64,000 nucleotides of DNA from Prostheceraeus crozeri (lineage: Eukaryota; Platyhelminthes; Polycladida; Euryleptidae). The DNA lies in the NCBI GenBank assembly GCA_907163375.1, contig CAJQUW010003017.1, forward strand, positions 230,010 to 294,009. The letters run 5' to 3'. Position numbers and translations under genes: made by a program. Below, piece by piece: positions 10,310-19,960 of this stretch (positions within the stretch are counted from its first letter, which is position 1; the number at the start of each line of letters is the position of its first letter). Under the pieces are notes generated by a model, which worked only from the letters and a program-made list of their open reading frames with translations, was not told the origin of the DNA and searched no databases.

Positions 10310-11010
10310 ACTTTCTTCCTCTTCTTCTCAGCCAAGATCGGTCCACTGCTGGACGAAGGCCTCCGCATGACTTTCCCAATAGTCCGGGGGACCTGCTGAC
10401 ACTTTCTTCATAAATTCTCGCACAAAGGGCTTAGTAGCATGGATTTGTAGATCTTGAAACGCTGAATACAAAAATCAAATTCTTAGGTGTCACAGTCAGT
10501 CGCTTTCGGTTATAGGTAAGGTTAAAGGATTCACATTGGAATCCAAATGTAAAATTCAGGAAATATCTGTGAATTGTGAATCACTTGGCAATTTTCGTAC
10601 ATTTTCTTTTGCAGAATGCCATGAAATTTGAAACATGATTGAGTTCAGAACATCAACTTCGATATAAAAGTTGAAGTGAGTCACATTGTTCAGTGTTTGA
10701 TGTCTGAGAGTCTATACAAAATGAGTAAATTTCATGTTTTTACTTAATCTTGGCGAGTTTACTCGTTCTACGCGCCATATTATGTCTGGCCCAACTCTAT
10801 TTCAATCATACTGCCGACTCCAGGACATCCTTCACACCAGTTCACCCTCTGATTCAATCGTTCTTCCTCCGGTACCTTCTTGTTATTTTGAGCATCGCTC
10901 TTTCCATCGTATACTGAGTAACTTCGAGTCTTGAGCGTTGTTTCTTCGCAGTTGTCCATGTTTCACATCCGTAAGTCATCACTGGCAAAATACACTGGTC
11001 GAAGACTTAT
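10310..11010 (-). pseudogene. RTE-type LINE reverse transcriptase C-terminal remnant
   Basis: On the minus strand from about 11005 the frame reads Val-Phe-Asp-Gln-Cys-Ile-Leu-Pro-Val-Met-Thr-Tyr-Gly-Cys-Glu-Thr-Trp, then Gln-Tyr-Thr-Met-Glu-Arg-Ala-Met-Leu. This is the conserved block after the RT domain in RTE-like LINEs. Several stops follow. The stretch near 10330 (CCACTGCTGGACGAAGGCCT) is also a typical 3' piece of this family. Inactive. Confidence 0.7.
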
Positions 11011-12519
11011 CTCTTTAAGCAGATTGGAATTTTGCTTTTAAACATTGCAATACAATAGATTATTTAACCCTTGGAGAGTTTTTATGGCTATATAGCTCTA
11101 ATGAGCACAAATCGATTCATTTATTTAGGACATATAGTACAAAAGCACGGTAAATGAAAGAAAGAAAGATACATAATCGTCATGCCTTTGAGGTGCACAT
11201 TATTCGAATATTATCTCTTGCATCAGGTCTAGCTTTGGCTATCCGTTTTCATGACCTATTTAATTATTTGACGTTATAAGTAATTTGAAATCTGGCATTT
11301 GTTTGATGTTTTCACGAACTCTTAATTAGAAGATTTAGAATGTAATGAAATATGAACAAGCATCAAGAAATAGGAGTAGCAACAAAAGGTTAAATCACAT
11401 CCACAGATTTTCGATGCATGAAATGAAAGTCATGAGAATATCGGAATGAGCAAGAATTCACAAGACAGGAATGAAAATATTAAACCTCCAAGGATCCTTG
11501 AAATCTGCTTAAAGATGATCAAATTCATCAGTGCAGAACTCTGTGATGGAGATAGGTTATTGATATTCCGCAAGTGCACATAACTCTATAAGCAAAATGT
11601 ACCAAATTATACACTTGGAAGAATAGGACTTAGGCCTGTTTATGCATATATTGAAGACATAGTAAAGTCCTAGCTTCCGCTAGACAGGTTTCGCAAAAGT
11701 GCACATCTCCTTCGGAATGAACAACTAAACTTGAGATATTTGTTTAAACATTTTTATGCTTAATCGATTACATGCGTATGCTTTCACAAAATGTTGTTAT
11801 TTTCTAACGTTCATTATCGGATGAGAATTATCATATATTGCTGAATGAGGAGAAGTGGATAAGTTGTGTCTATCAGTTAGGGTGTGTTGATAACAATATG
11901 CATAAAAATAATAGGCCGACAAGTCTGAAATGCGAGGACACATTGCCTCCAAACAGTTATAATAGTTGAATTATCTCAAGGTTGTGACAAAGTTGGCAAC
12001 GTTCAAGCTGTAGAAAGTCTCAGTTAACGATTAAGGTACTGTTCCCTGTTCTATCAAAGTTAACTCTGTGCGCTCATAAAGAACCTGCCTACCTATGAAA
12101 TGTGAGCCCTATTGTTTTTCGCGACAAGCTGCAACTGATATGCTGGCAGATGCATCATAAACTTATTATCCGATTTGATCATCAAACCGTCAACCATACT
12201 TACGATTTCATAAATACTAAAGATGGAACCCAACCTTTTGGTGGAATGCAAAAATCAGAAATAAACGCCACTTTGGCACCCACCGTGATTCATCACTCTC
12301 ACGCATGCATAGACAGGTGACACATTTTCTCACACACATGGATTTCTTTACTATGCGGCTATCTATCGGTGTCTGTGCATTGTCTAGAATGCTTGTGGCA
12401 GACGAGAACAATGCTGTGTAATCGAAAGACATCAAACTCATTCATCTCATTTGGTTTGTATCTCTCAGTAACATGCGAACTGCTGTACTGAAAGCTTACC
12501 AAAACGACTATCATAGGGG
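11011..12519. other. Intergenic, nothing recognised
   Basis: Low-GC sequence with no frame longer than about 75 codons and no clear repeat. I see nothing I can support. Confidence 0.4.
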
Positions 12520-13005
12520 TCAAGCTGAGGCTTATACAGTGGTCAATGAAACGTTGCCACCGGCGTCATCAGTGGTCACGTGTTGTTTGGTCGGATGAGG
12601 CAGCTGTGCGATTAAAATTCAAAGATAGACGTATACGCCTTTAGCTAAAGTCTGGGCAAGACATGATCGTTTTTTTCGTTTTTTTACATCGAGGAGTCAG
12701 GACGATTGTAGGAAATCGCTCATCTGGGGAGACATTTGAAGTGATGGTCGCAGCTCACTACATGTTATGAGGGAAAACATGAACTCTGAACCCTACGTTC
12801 GAGTGCTCGAAGAACATGTTTATCCTTTAGCATTCAGTTTAGGTGATCCATCATCTGATTAGATTCTCATGGATGACAATGCTCCATGCCAGGGTAACTC
12901 AATTGTATAAAAGACAGGCAGGAATATGAACCTCAGACTGGCTGGCAAAGTCTCCTGACTTTAATCCAATCGAACATGTCTTGTCTATAGTCTATAAACA
13001 TCAAT
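12520..13005 (+). pseudogene. Decayed Tc1/mariner transposase
   Basis: Translated pieces match the order of a Tc1 transposase catalytic domain: Trp-Ser-Asp-Glu near 12590 (first Asp), Met-Asp-Asp-Asn-Ala-Pro-Cys near 12873 (second Asp), then Ser-Pro-Asp-Phe-Asn-Pro-Ile-Glu-His near 12960 (the Glu). Stops and frameshifts occur throughout. It is older and unlike the intact Tc1 copy at 34096-35491. Confidence 0.75.
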
Positions 13006-13126
13006 CGTTCATCACATTTGTCACTTGAGATAGTAGGCTGAGAGAATTGAGAGATTGAAAGCCCAAGGTGGAAGTGTGGGCCTACCTTTGTGTCACGATG
13101 GTCCAAATGCCTCATCAGAAATTGCC

Positions 13127-14555
13127 ATGAAATCTTCAAAAAAAGCAAAGTTGATGATAAATGTTCACCTAGCCCTGATAAAGTCAATAAAGAGAAAGTA
13201 CCAAATACGCAGAAAATTAGCCAGCACGCTAAAAGACGTCAGTAGAAAGTTTCTTGGTGCCAAGAGTCATCTGAGACAGTTGCTGCAGACAGATTGCAGG
13301 ACCATAAATAATGCTACCATCAACATTGCTCGGTCAAATCCAATTCGTCACTTAGTCATTTCCTTCTATTGTCGTGATGATAATTCCAGACTTGCATCAG
13401 GGAAGAAAGAGTTTATTAGGATTCGTGGACAGTCTTTTCAGAAGAGGTATCTGCTGTTTTCTATCAGTGACCTGCACATGAAATATATGTCCGAAAATTC
13501 AACAGAAAAGATTTCTCGGTCATTGTTCTTTTTATTGAAGCCAAAACAAGTTGTGAAGTCCAAGATTTCTGACAGACAGTTATGCATGTGCATAAAATGT
13601 GAAAATCCTCGATTGCTCCTCCAGGCATTACGAAATATCAAAGTTCTCAAGTCATCAAGTATGTCTGAAAATCTTCGACAAATTGTATGTTCGCCTTATT
13701 CAGAGTTGTGCTGTTCGCGCCTGTGTCCAGAATGTCAATCAAGGAGTGTGTGTCCAAGGGAGGAAGATGGGTCATTTTTGTCATCGTTGTCAACAATTCC
13801 GTATGTCCAATGGCAGCGAATCAAAGACAGAGAAGTCTCGGTAGCACTCACCAAGCGTGTTCAACTCACTGATTCTGTCCAGAAGCTAGCTCTGAAGTGT
13901 GAAACTGCGATGGAAATGTATGCATATCACCAATTCTCCTTCACTAACCAATATCATGAAATGAGGCTAGCGAAGCAAATGATGTCAACAGATGAAATCT
14001 GTTTGCTGGTGGATTTCAGTGAAAATTACACAATGAAATTTGGGAATGAAGTCCAATCGGCACACTTCGGCTACAATGAGCAAATTACTATTCACCAAGG
14101 AGTAGCATATGCACAAAATGAGGAACCGAAATGTTTTGCGACACTAAGTACGGACAGGCGGAAAACAGCCGAAGGAGTGGTGGCACATATTCACAAAGAT
14201 CTCGATTTGATTGACAGGACATATGTAAGGAAATTGATTATCTTCTCTGATAGCCCTAGTTCACGGTACCGTAACCGTTCTACTGTTCAGCTTCTTGCTC
14301 GACTTTGCGATTTTTTTCATATCGATTCTCTAGAATGGTATTTCAGTAAGAGTGGGCACGGTAAAAGCGCAGCGGATGGCGTCGGCGCTGTTTTGAAACG
14401 AACATGGGATTCGCATGTTTCGAATGGAGAGTTTATTGATAACCTGGGAGATTTATGCGATTTGACAAAAAATGTGGATACTTTGATAACCACTGTGTCC
14501 AAAGAGGAAATCGACAGAAAGATATATTGGAAGTCAAACTTGCGTGACAAGGAGG
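13127..14555 (+). CDS. Uncharacterised metazoan protein, 5' part or first visible exon, probably transposon-derived
   Basis: The open frame runs 13055-14555; the first ATG is 13127, but an upstream exon is possible since the frame opens without an ATG and a CAG precedes 13121. Visible features are a Cys-(Arg)-Asp-Asp-Asn-Ser-Arg segment with Gly-Lys-Lys, a cluster of cysteines (about residues 175-230), an Asp-Phe-Ser-Glu-Asn-Tyr motif followed by Gln-Ser-Ala-His-Phe-Gly, a Phe-Ser-Asp-Ser-Pro motif, and Ser-(Gly)-His-Gly-Lys-x-Ala-Ala-Asp-Gly-Val-Gly-Ala. I know this motif order from large, unnamed multi-copy protein families in insects and cnidarians that look like transposase-derived RNase H-fold proteins. 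That placement is from memory. A strong donor GTGAGT starts at 14556, and the frame joins in phase to 33318-33598. Confidence 0.6.
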
Positions 14556-15019
14556 GTGAGTTATTTTATATTTTATAATGTTACTTTTTGTGTAGATATG
14601 AATGCTTACTCTGATGATTGACGATCAAAATTCAACTGCAGGATTTGCTGCATTTTTACCGACCGTGGCCTACATGTAGCCTATCTATGGAGAGCGACAT
14701 GAATAGAAATGAACTGTTGTTGCCTTCTAGTCTTGCTCATTCAGTAGGCCTAAAGCTACATTATCAAGCCTCTTCCTATAGCTTCTGACTGCAAACATTG
14801 ATCAGGCCTATTGAAAAAATCATTCTGCTGTAGAGGTCTCATAATGATAATTGCTTGAACTTGATATAAAGAAGAAAAATTGAGAGCTTGGTAGATTTTA
14901 TGCATAAAATCACATTTGATCTAGGGCCTATACTTATTCTAGAATTTTTATTCATTATTTTGACATCATGAATGCATCACGAGATAGGCCATAGGCCTAT
15001 ACACGTCATTTTTATTTTC

Positions 15020-15025
15020 CCCGTG
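15020..15025. repeat. Target site duplication, left (CCCGTG)
   Basis: CCCGTG directly precedes the first base of the inverted repeat and is repeated exactly at 33123-33128. Six bases is the size made by Polinton integrases. Confidence 0.93.
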
Positions 15026-15526
15026 AGTAATGGGCAAAAGACCGTTCCAGGACACCATAAAATTCAAAAAAATGGTATCTTTAAAAACGACATAAATTCA
15101 TGAATTTGAACCCTTTTTCAGGTTTTTAAGACCTAAATACATGAATTTAGTCCATTCAAAAAGTACCATTTTTTCAAAAATGGTACTTTTTAAAAACGAC
15201 ATAAATTCATGAATTTGAACCCTTTTTCAGGTTATGAAGACCTAAATTCATAAATTTGGGCGTTTTTAAAAATACCCAATTTTCAAATTTTTCAAAATCT
15301 CAAATTTGTGATTATGACATTTTTCATTGCTTAAATCATGAACGTTCCAGGACACCGAAAAAAATCAGAAAAGTTAAGAATCTCAAATTTGTGATTATGA
15401 CATTTTTCATTGCTTAAATCATGACCGTTCCAGGACACCGAAAATCATAAAAGTTGAGAATTTCAAATTCATGAATTTTATCCATCTTTCAGGTTTTTAA
15501 AATATATCATGTGACTAATAATATTT
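15026..15526. repeat. Left terminal inverted repeat of copy B
   Basis: About 501 bp, inverted at 32625-33122. GACCGTTCCAGGACACC lies 14 bp from the tip (15040-15056) and recurs inside as variants at 15340-15356 and 15423-15439, each in an 80-bp module. Short palindromes AAATTCATGAATTT recur. Confidence 0.95.
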
Positions 15527-15533
15527 CTTTAAA

Positions 15534-15644
15534 AATGGAAGAAACAAAAGTGGAAGGAACTTCAGAAATGGAAGGAACCTCAAGAATATATCCTTCGTTA
15601 TCATATGAACGTAGTTCTACTTTAATGGACATTGAAAAAAAATG
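15534..15644 (+). CDS. Short upstream frame of the membrane-protein gene (copy B)
   Basis: 36 codons from an ATG in the TTTAAAAATG context to a TGA that overlaps the next ATG as ATGA (15641-15644). It ends on GAA-AAA-AAA-TGA, so an A-AAA-AAA heptamer sits right before the stop, and a -1 step would enter the 15642 frame. It is Glu/Ser/Thr-rich. The copy A equivalent is 18 bases shorter, still in frame. Alternatives are a separate short peptide with stop-start coupling, or a one-base loss in the A run. Confidence 0.5.
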
Positions 15645-16247
15645 AACATTGAAAAACACAAAGATAGAGTAAGGTATATGAAAGATAAGGAATCTCAATT
15701 ATTATTAAGATTAGAGCATTATAAAAAATTAAGAAGGAGATGGACTAAAGTTAAGAATGTAACACAAGGAATTGGCATATTCTTAACAATAAGTTTAGGT
15801 GCTTTAACAATTGTTATATCTTCAGGTGTTTTAGTAATTCCAGTAGTTGCTACAGCTTTAACAGGTACGGGTGTTTTTGCAACTTCACTTGTTACAATGT
15901 TAGATAAATCTTTAATAACTAAGAAACGAAAATCATTAAAAACTAAGCATTTACATATTAAAGAAGTCTATGATAAATTACACTACTACTTTCAAAGAGT
16001 ATGTGATGATAATGTTATTACGTTAGATGAGATTGAAAAATTTGATCAAATAGCTAATGAAGTAAATCAAACCTTTCAATTACAGTCCGAAAAAGTTGAT
16101 GATAAGAATAGACAGGATGGCAAAATTTCTAGTGATGGTAAAATTTCTAATGAAGAAAATGACAAAATTTTTTTAGAAGAGCTAAAAACTTTAAGCGAAA
16201 ATTTAAGCAAAACTTTATTAAACAAAACTTTATTAAACAAAACTTAA
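15642..16247 (+). CDS. Polinton two-helix membrane protein, main frame (copy B)
   Basis: A 201-residue frame. The Lys/Arg-rich start (residues 1-40) could be coiled-coil. Two hydrophobic segments (about 42-64 and 66-90, rich in Gly, Ala, Val, Thr) look like a membrane hairpin, followed by a basic stretch, an acidic tail and a short repeated Leu-Leu-Asn-Lys-Thr end. It is first in the left plus-strand block, 55 bp before the next frame. I do not recognise a family; a membrane-active virion component is my inference. Only four or so residues differ from copy A. Confidence 0.65.
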   Translation: MNIEKHKDRVRYMKDKESQLLLRLEHYKKLRRRWTKVKNVTQGIGIFLTISLGALTIVISSGVLVIPVVATALTGTGVFATSLVTMLDKSLITKKRKSLKTKHLHIKEVYDKLHYYFQRVCDDNVITLDEIEKFDQIANEVNQTFQLQSEKVDDKNRQDGKISSDGKISNEENDKIFLEELKTLSENLSKTLLNKTLLNKT

Positions 16248-16368
16248 AACGAGAAAACTTTAAACGAAAAGATGTCAAACAACAAAGCAATAAAAAAATA
16301 ATTTGTTCAGTAAAATGTTTTTGTTGTATTCCAATGTTACCACAAAATTCAAATATTATATTTTAAAA

Positions 16369-17190
16369 ATGGATAAAATTAAAGCTGATAATCAAAAAAG
16401 AATTAAACAATTAGAAGAGTTAATCAAACAAAGAAATATTATGAAAGAAAATCATCTTCAACATAGAATGATAAAAGCTGGCATTCAATCTGATATGTTT
16501 GAAAAAATGCAGCAAACCGAGCAAGTAAAAACTGATTTTGAGAAAACTATGAAACCATTTAAAACTCTTGAAAAAGAAAGTACAAATAATGATAAACAAA
16601 TTGATATAACAGATCCAGAGCACAAAACTATATTAGATGACTATGGATTACTAGAATCAAACATTAATAAGAAATTACCAAAATCTATGCAATTTGAACA
16701 TTCTATTTCATTTATAGATGGAAAAATAATACCTAGATTTTATCTCGGTCAAAAAGAAATATTTCCACAACCTTTTCGAGGTATAATTTTTTCACCAGAT
16801 AAATCTCCTTTTAATTTAGATAGAAATTTTGTTGATCTTTTAAGAGGAGCAGCTTTAAATAATTATGCTGTAGAAGATCTCATAAAATATAAAGCTATGT
16901 TAGACAGAGTTGGTGCAGTAAAATCTCTTAGACGTTATAAACAATTAGAAAATTTATTATCAACGGGAGTTAGAGTAGGGAAAGGTTTATCTGAAAAACA
17001 GAAAACTGAAACAACCATATTTTTACCAGATGATCCACAAGAATTACTAAATAGATTAAATATTTTAATATCTGCAATAAAAGAAGGACATAATTCTAGT
17101 TTCAATGAAATTCATGCTATATTGAAAAGACTGTTAGAAAAGAAGATTCTAAATGAAGAGGATTATAAAAGTGTAACCGGACATCTCTGA
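16369..17190 (+). CDS. Conserved Polinton hypothetical protein (copy B)
   Basis: 273 residues from the ATG at 16369, chosen because TATTTTAAAA precedes it; the frame opens to 16303. The N-terminal third is charged and helical with Lys/Glu/Gln heptads, and the rest is a compact-looking domain with a Pro-Gln-Pro-Phe-Arg-Gly segment. No catalytic motif is seen. It is conserved between both copies next to the penton gene, so a structural or assembly role is likely but unproven. Its C-terminal codons and stop come from a hairpin (17179-17195) that differs from the one in copy A. Confidence 0.75.
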   Translation: MDKIKADNQKRIKQLEELIKQRNIMKENHLQHRMIKAGIQSDMFEKMQQTEQVKTDFEKTMKPFKTLEKESTNNDKQIDITDPEHKTILDDYGLLESNINKKLPKSMQFEHSISFIDGKIIPRFYLGQKEIFPQPFRGIIFSPDKSPFNLDRNFVDLLRGAALNNYAVEDLIKYKAMLDRVGAVKSLRRYKQLENLLSTGVRVGKGLSEKQKTETTIFLPDDPQELLNRLNILISAIKEGHNSSFNEIHAILKRLLEKKILNEEDYKSVTGHL

Positions 17191-17210
17191 TGTCCTCCAG
17201 GGCTTCGCCC
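17179..17210. repeat. Double-hairpin element
   Basis: GGACAT-CTCTG-ATGTCC (17179-17195), four bases, then GGGC-TTC-GCCC (17200-17210). The first hairpin supplies the last codons and the stop of the preceding gene. Copy A has the same second hairpin but a different first one. Confidence 0.8.
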
Positions 17211-17294
17211 GTAGCTGAAATATGTTGTTGTTTTTAATTTTTTATAAAAAAAATATTTCATAAAAAAATGTTTATTCAAAATTTTAACTAAAAA

Positions 17295-18083
17295 ATGTGT
17301 TCAGCAGATTTAGACAAAATTAATAATCATTTAGAAAATCTAACAGAGATTTTGGGTTCATCAAAATTTAGTACGACATTAAAAATTATAACAACTACTT
17401 CATCACACACTTGTAATTTAGAACCCATTCTACATTTGGAACAAAATGAAAATTATCAAATTGCATTGACTAGTTTCTCTACATTTAACACTATTCAAAA
17501 CGTTATCAAAGATGTGAATGATCAATTTAGATATTCTACTGATAAAGGCAAAACATGGAAAATATTAACTTTTCTTCCTGGTTCTTACGAAGTTGAATCA
17601 ATATCAAATGAAATTAAGAGACATTTAGGTATACCATTTAAAGATAAGAAACAATTACATTTTGCAGTTGAACCGGCAGTTAATAAATTTTCTCTTACTT
17701 TAGACGAAAATCATCAAGTTGATTTTAATCATGATAGATCATTGTCAAAGCTATTAGGATTTAATAAACAAACCTATAGTCAAGGTTATCATTTAGGTGA
17801 GAAGATTCCAAAAATAACTGAAATAAATTCAATTGTTGTACATTGTGACATTATTGAAGGAGGATATATAAATGGTAAATTATCAAATTTAATATTCAGT
17901 TTTCCAGCTTTTACTGTACCCATTGGTTATAGATTAAATGTATTTCCCCAAACATTAATATATTTCCCTATTACAAGAAAAACTATTAACAACATTAACA
18001 TTAGAATCACTGATGAGAAAGGACAAGAAATAAATTTTGGAGGTGAAGAGATTATGATAGATCTTTTGGTTCGAGAGGTATAA
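17295..18083 (+). CDS. Penton-like minor capsid protein
   Basis: A 262-residue, beta-rich protein that fits the single jelly-roll penton of Polintons and adintoviruses in length and layout. An early segment reads Tyr-Gln-Ile-Ala-Leu-Thr-Ser-Phe-x-Thr-Phe-Asn, a middle segment Leu-Pro-Gly-Ser-Tyr-Glu-Val-Glu-x-Ile, and a late segment Ile-(Arg)-Ile-Thr-Asp-Glu-Lys-Gly-Gln followed by Phe-Gly-Gly-Glu-Glu-Ile. These correspond to family hallmarks (a Gly-Ser-Tyr-Glu turn and a C-terminal Asp-x-x-Gly then Arg/Gly-Gly-Glu strand pair). Pentons occupy the five-fold vertices of the icosahedral shell. The gene lies just before the packaging ATPase. Confidence 0.8.
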   Translation: MCSADLDKINNHLENLTEILGSSKFSTTLKIITTTSSHTCNLEPILHLEQNENYQIALTSFSTFNTIQNVIKDVNDQFRYSTDKGKTWKILTFLPGSYEVESISNEIKRHLGIPFKDKKQLHFAVEPAVNKFSLTLDENHQVDFNHDRSLSKLLGFNKQTYSQGYHLGEKIPKITEINSIVVHCDIIEGGYINGKLSNLIFSFPAFTVPIGYRLNVFPQTLIYFPITRKTINNINIRITDEKGQEINFGGEEIMIDLLVREV

Positions 18084-18149
18084 ACTCCCACGCGAAGCTA
18101 GAGAAGTTTAATTTTCTTCTTCTTCTTTAGAGACAAAAAATAAAAAAAT

Positions 18150-18177
18150 AAAAATAAAATTTTTTTATTAAAAAATG
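18150..18177 (+). promoter_or_regulatory. AT-rich start-context motif upstream of the ATPase
   Basis: TTTTTTTATTAAAAAATG directly precedes the ATG at 18175. Closely similar T-run then (A)TTAAAA-ATG strings precede the starts at 15534, 16369, 17295, 25181, 26863, 28335, 28858 and, on the minus strand, 23610, 25075, 30698 and 31115. It may be a shared core promoter or initiator of the element. Confidence 0.45.
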
Positions 18178-18941
18178 AGTGAATTACCTCCATTTAATAA
18201 AAAAAACTTAAATTTAATCATCATCCAAATTTATCTAATAAAGTTTTGTCAGTTATTTGTGGAAGATCAGGTTGTGGAAAAACGTATCTATTGTTTAAAA
18301 TTTTAACGACTCCAAATATTTTGGATTATAACAATCTTATAATTTATACAACAACGGCAGAACAACCCGTCTATCAATTTTTAAAATATGGATTTGAAAA
18401 TAATCTTAAAAAAACAGCAATTGCTTCATTATTCAAAGAATATGAAAAATCTGAAGATGAAGAAGAAATAAGTTCGTGGTGTGAAGAAGCAACAAAAAAT
18501 AATCAGTTAGTTGAAACCAATAAAAATAAGCATATAAAGATACAACTAATAGATGATAGTGGTAATATGCAAGATCCTAGTAAACTAGATAAAACAATGA
18601 AACATTGTGTAATTTTTGATGATTGTGTTAATGATAGAAATCAGTCAGTTCAGAGAAATTATTTCACAAGAGGTAGACATAATAACTGTAGTGTTTTTTA
18701 TTTAACACAAAGTATGTATTCATTAGACGGAAGTGTTATTAGAAAGAATGCAAATATATTTATACTATTTGAAATAAATGCAAGAAACATAAGTGATTTG
18801 TTAAGAGATTTATGTGTAAGAAATAAAGATGAATTTAAACAATCGTGTAACAATGCTTGGTCAAAAGATTATGGCTTCATTACAATTAATGTTGATAAAA
18901 AAATTCATGATAGAGTTATAGAACATTTGTTTGCCGAGTGA
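18175..18941 (+). CDS. FtsK/HerA-type genome-packaging ATPase (frame interrupted once)
   Basis: The main frame (18198-18941) has a Walker A motif Gly-Arg-Ser-Gly-Cys-Gly-Lys-Thr (about 18258-18284) and a Walker B-like Val-Ile-Phe-Asp-Asp (about 18606-18625). Downstream Arg-Gly-Arg-His-x-Asn and Thr-Gln-Ser segments are usual in A32-like packaging ATPases of Polintons. It would pump DNA into the shell. The main frame has no ATG before Walker A. The only ATG in the usual start context (18175) is in another frame, and the two meet at A-AAA-AAC (18201-18207), where a -1 step is needed. Programmed frameshifting, transcriptional slippage, decay or a homopolymer read error are all possible. Confidence 0.8.
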
Positions 18942-19027
18942 TAAAAATATACAAATATAGTGTTATAATATTTTATTTTTTTTATTTTATGTATATATCA
19001 AATTTGTCTATCTTAGAAATTAGAAAA

Positions 19028-19960
19028 TTAAAAAGGTTCAGTAGCTATTCCATCAGGTAAAATTTTTCTTTTATCATCAAATGGATCTAATGCTAATTTA
19101 TGTTCTTCTTTTAAATACATGTTATGTTTTTTTGAATTAAGTCTATACTTACATGCTGTTTTTATTTCATTATTAAATAATACATTTTTATAATCTTGAA
19201 ATGTTATTTGATTAGCCACTGATGCCTTTGAAATTCCTTTTAATGTTTTATGTGTTTTAATATTATTAGTTGTATCATAACAGTAACATTTAGATTTTAA
19301 AAATATAGCTTCTGTTATGAAATCTTCATTTCCTTCTAATTCATCTTTTACTTTACATAAATCAGAAGGATGAATGATATCTTTTATTTTATTAATTTCT
19401 TCATCAAGTGAAGAATTATACGGTATTGTTAATTCTAAGAAACCAGAATCGGTATCTGTAAAGTGTAATTTATAGTTTTTGCCATAAGCAGGTGCTAAAT
19501 AATCATATATAAATCTATACATAAATACTTTAGCTAATTCTAATATAGTGAAACCAATAAAATTAAACTTATCATGTTTTACGCTAATTCGACGTAAATG
19601 TACAGCACATAGTTCATCACTAAATCTAGTAGTTCTTTTATATGTAGGTTTCCTTGTTAAATTTTGAAACCTATCTTTATCATAAACTATTTCAATATTT
19701 TGTCTATTACGCACATTTTCTAAAGTCTTACCATAAAATGCATTATTCATTAATTTGAAGAACACGTTTCCAAAATCATCTTTATTTCTTTTAGCTATTT
19801 TACGTTTTTCAATATTGAACTCTATATAATTTTTTAACCACCTAGATTTTTGATAAAATAGTTTTCGATGTATTTTGGTGAGAATCATTCCATGATCTAA
19901 ATACCAATCTAGCATTCTTCCTTCAACAACATACTTTCCTTTATTGCTTTGTGTTAACAT
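19028..19960 (-). CDS. Protein-primed DNA polymerase B, C-terminal part
   Basis: 310 residues with polymerase motif B (Lys-Leu-Met-Asn-Asn-Ala-Phe-Tyr-Gly-Lys-Thr, about residues 69-79) and motif C (Phe-Thr-Asp-Thr-Asp-Ser, about 165-171), the palm residues that bind metal and template. It overlaps the upstream frame by seven bases (19954-19960). The upstream frame reads CAA-AAA-AAC just before the overlap, so a -1 step at A-AAA-AAC (19969-19963, minus strand) joins the two. Alone this part lacks the exonuclease and motif A and could not act. Confidence 0.9.
   Translation of the reverse strand: MLTQSNKGKYVVEGRMLDWYLDHGMILTKIHRKLFYQKSRWLKNYIEFNIEKRKIAKRNKDDFGNVFFKLMNNAFYGKTLENVRNRQNIEIVYDKDRFQNLTRKPTYKRTTRFSDELCAVHLRRISVKHDKFNFIGFTILELAKVFMYRFIYDYLAPAYGKNYKLHFTDTDSGFLELTIPYNSSLDEEINKIKDIIHPSDLCKVKDELEGNEDFITEAIFLKSKCYCYDTTNNIKTHKTLKGISKASVANQITFQDYKNVLFNNEIKTACKYRLNSKKHNMYLKEEHKLALDPFDDKRKILPDGIATEPF

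Noticed and set aside
15507..15698. Minus-strand frame across the left end of the Polinton
   Set aside because: Antisense of the membrane-protein leader; no start context.
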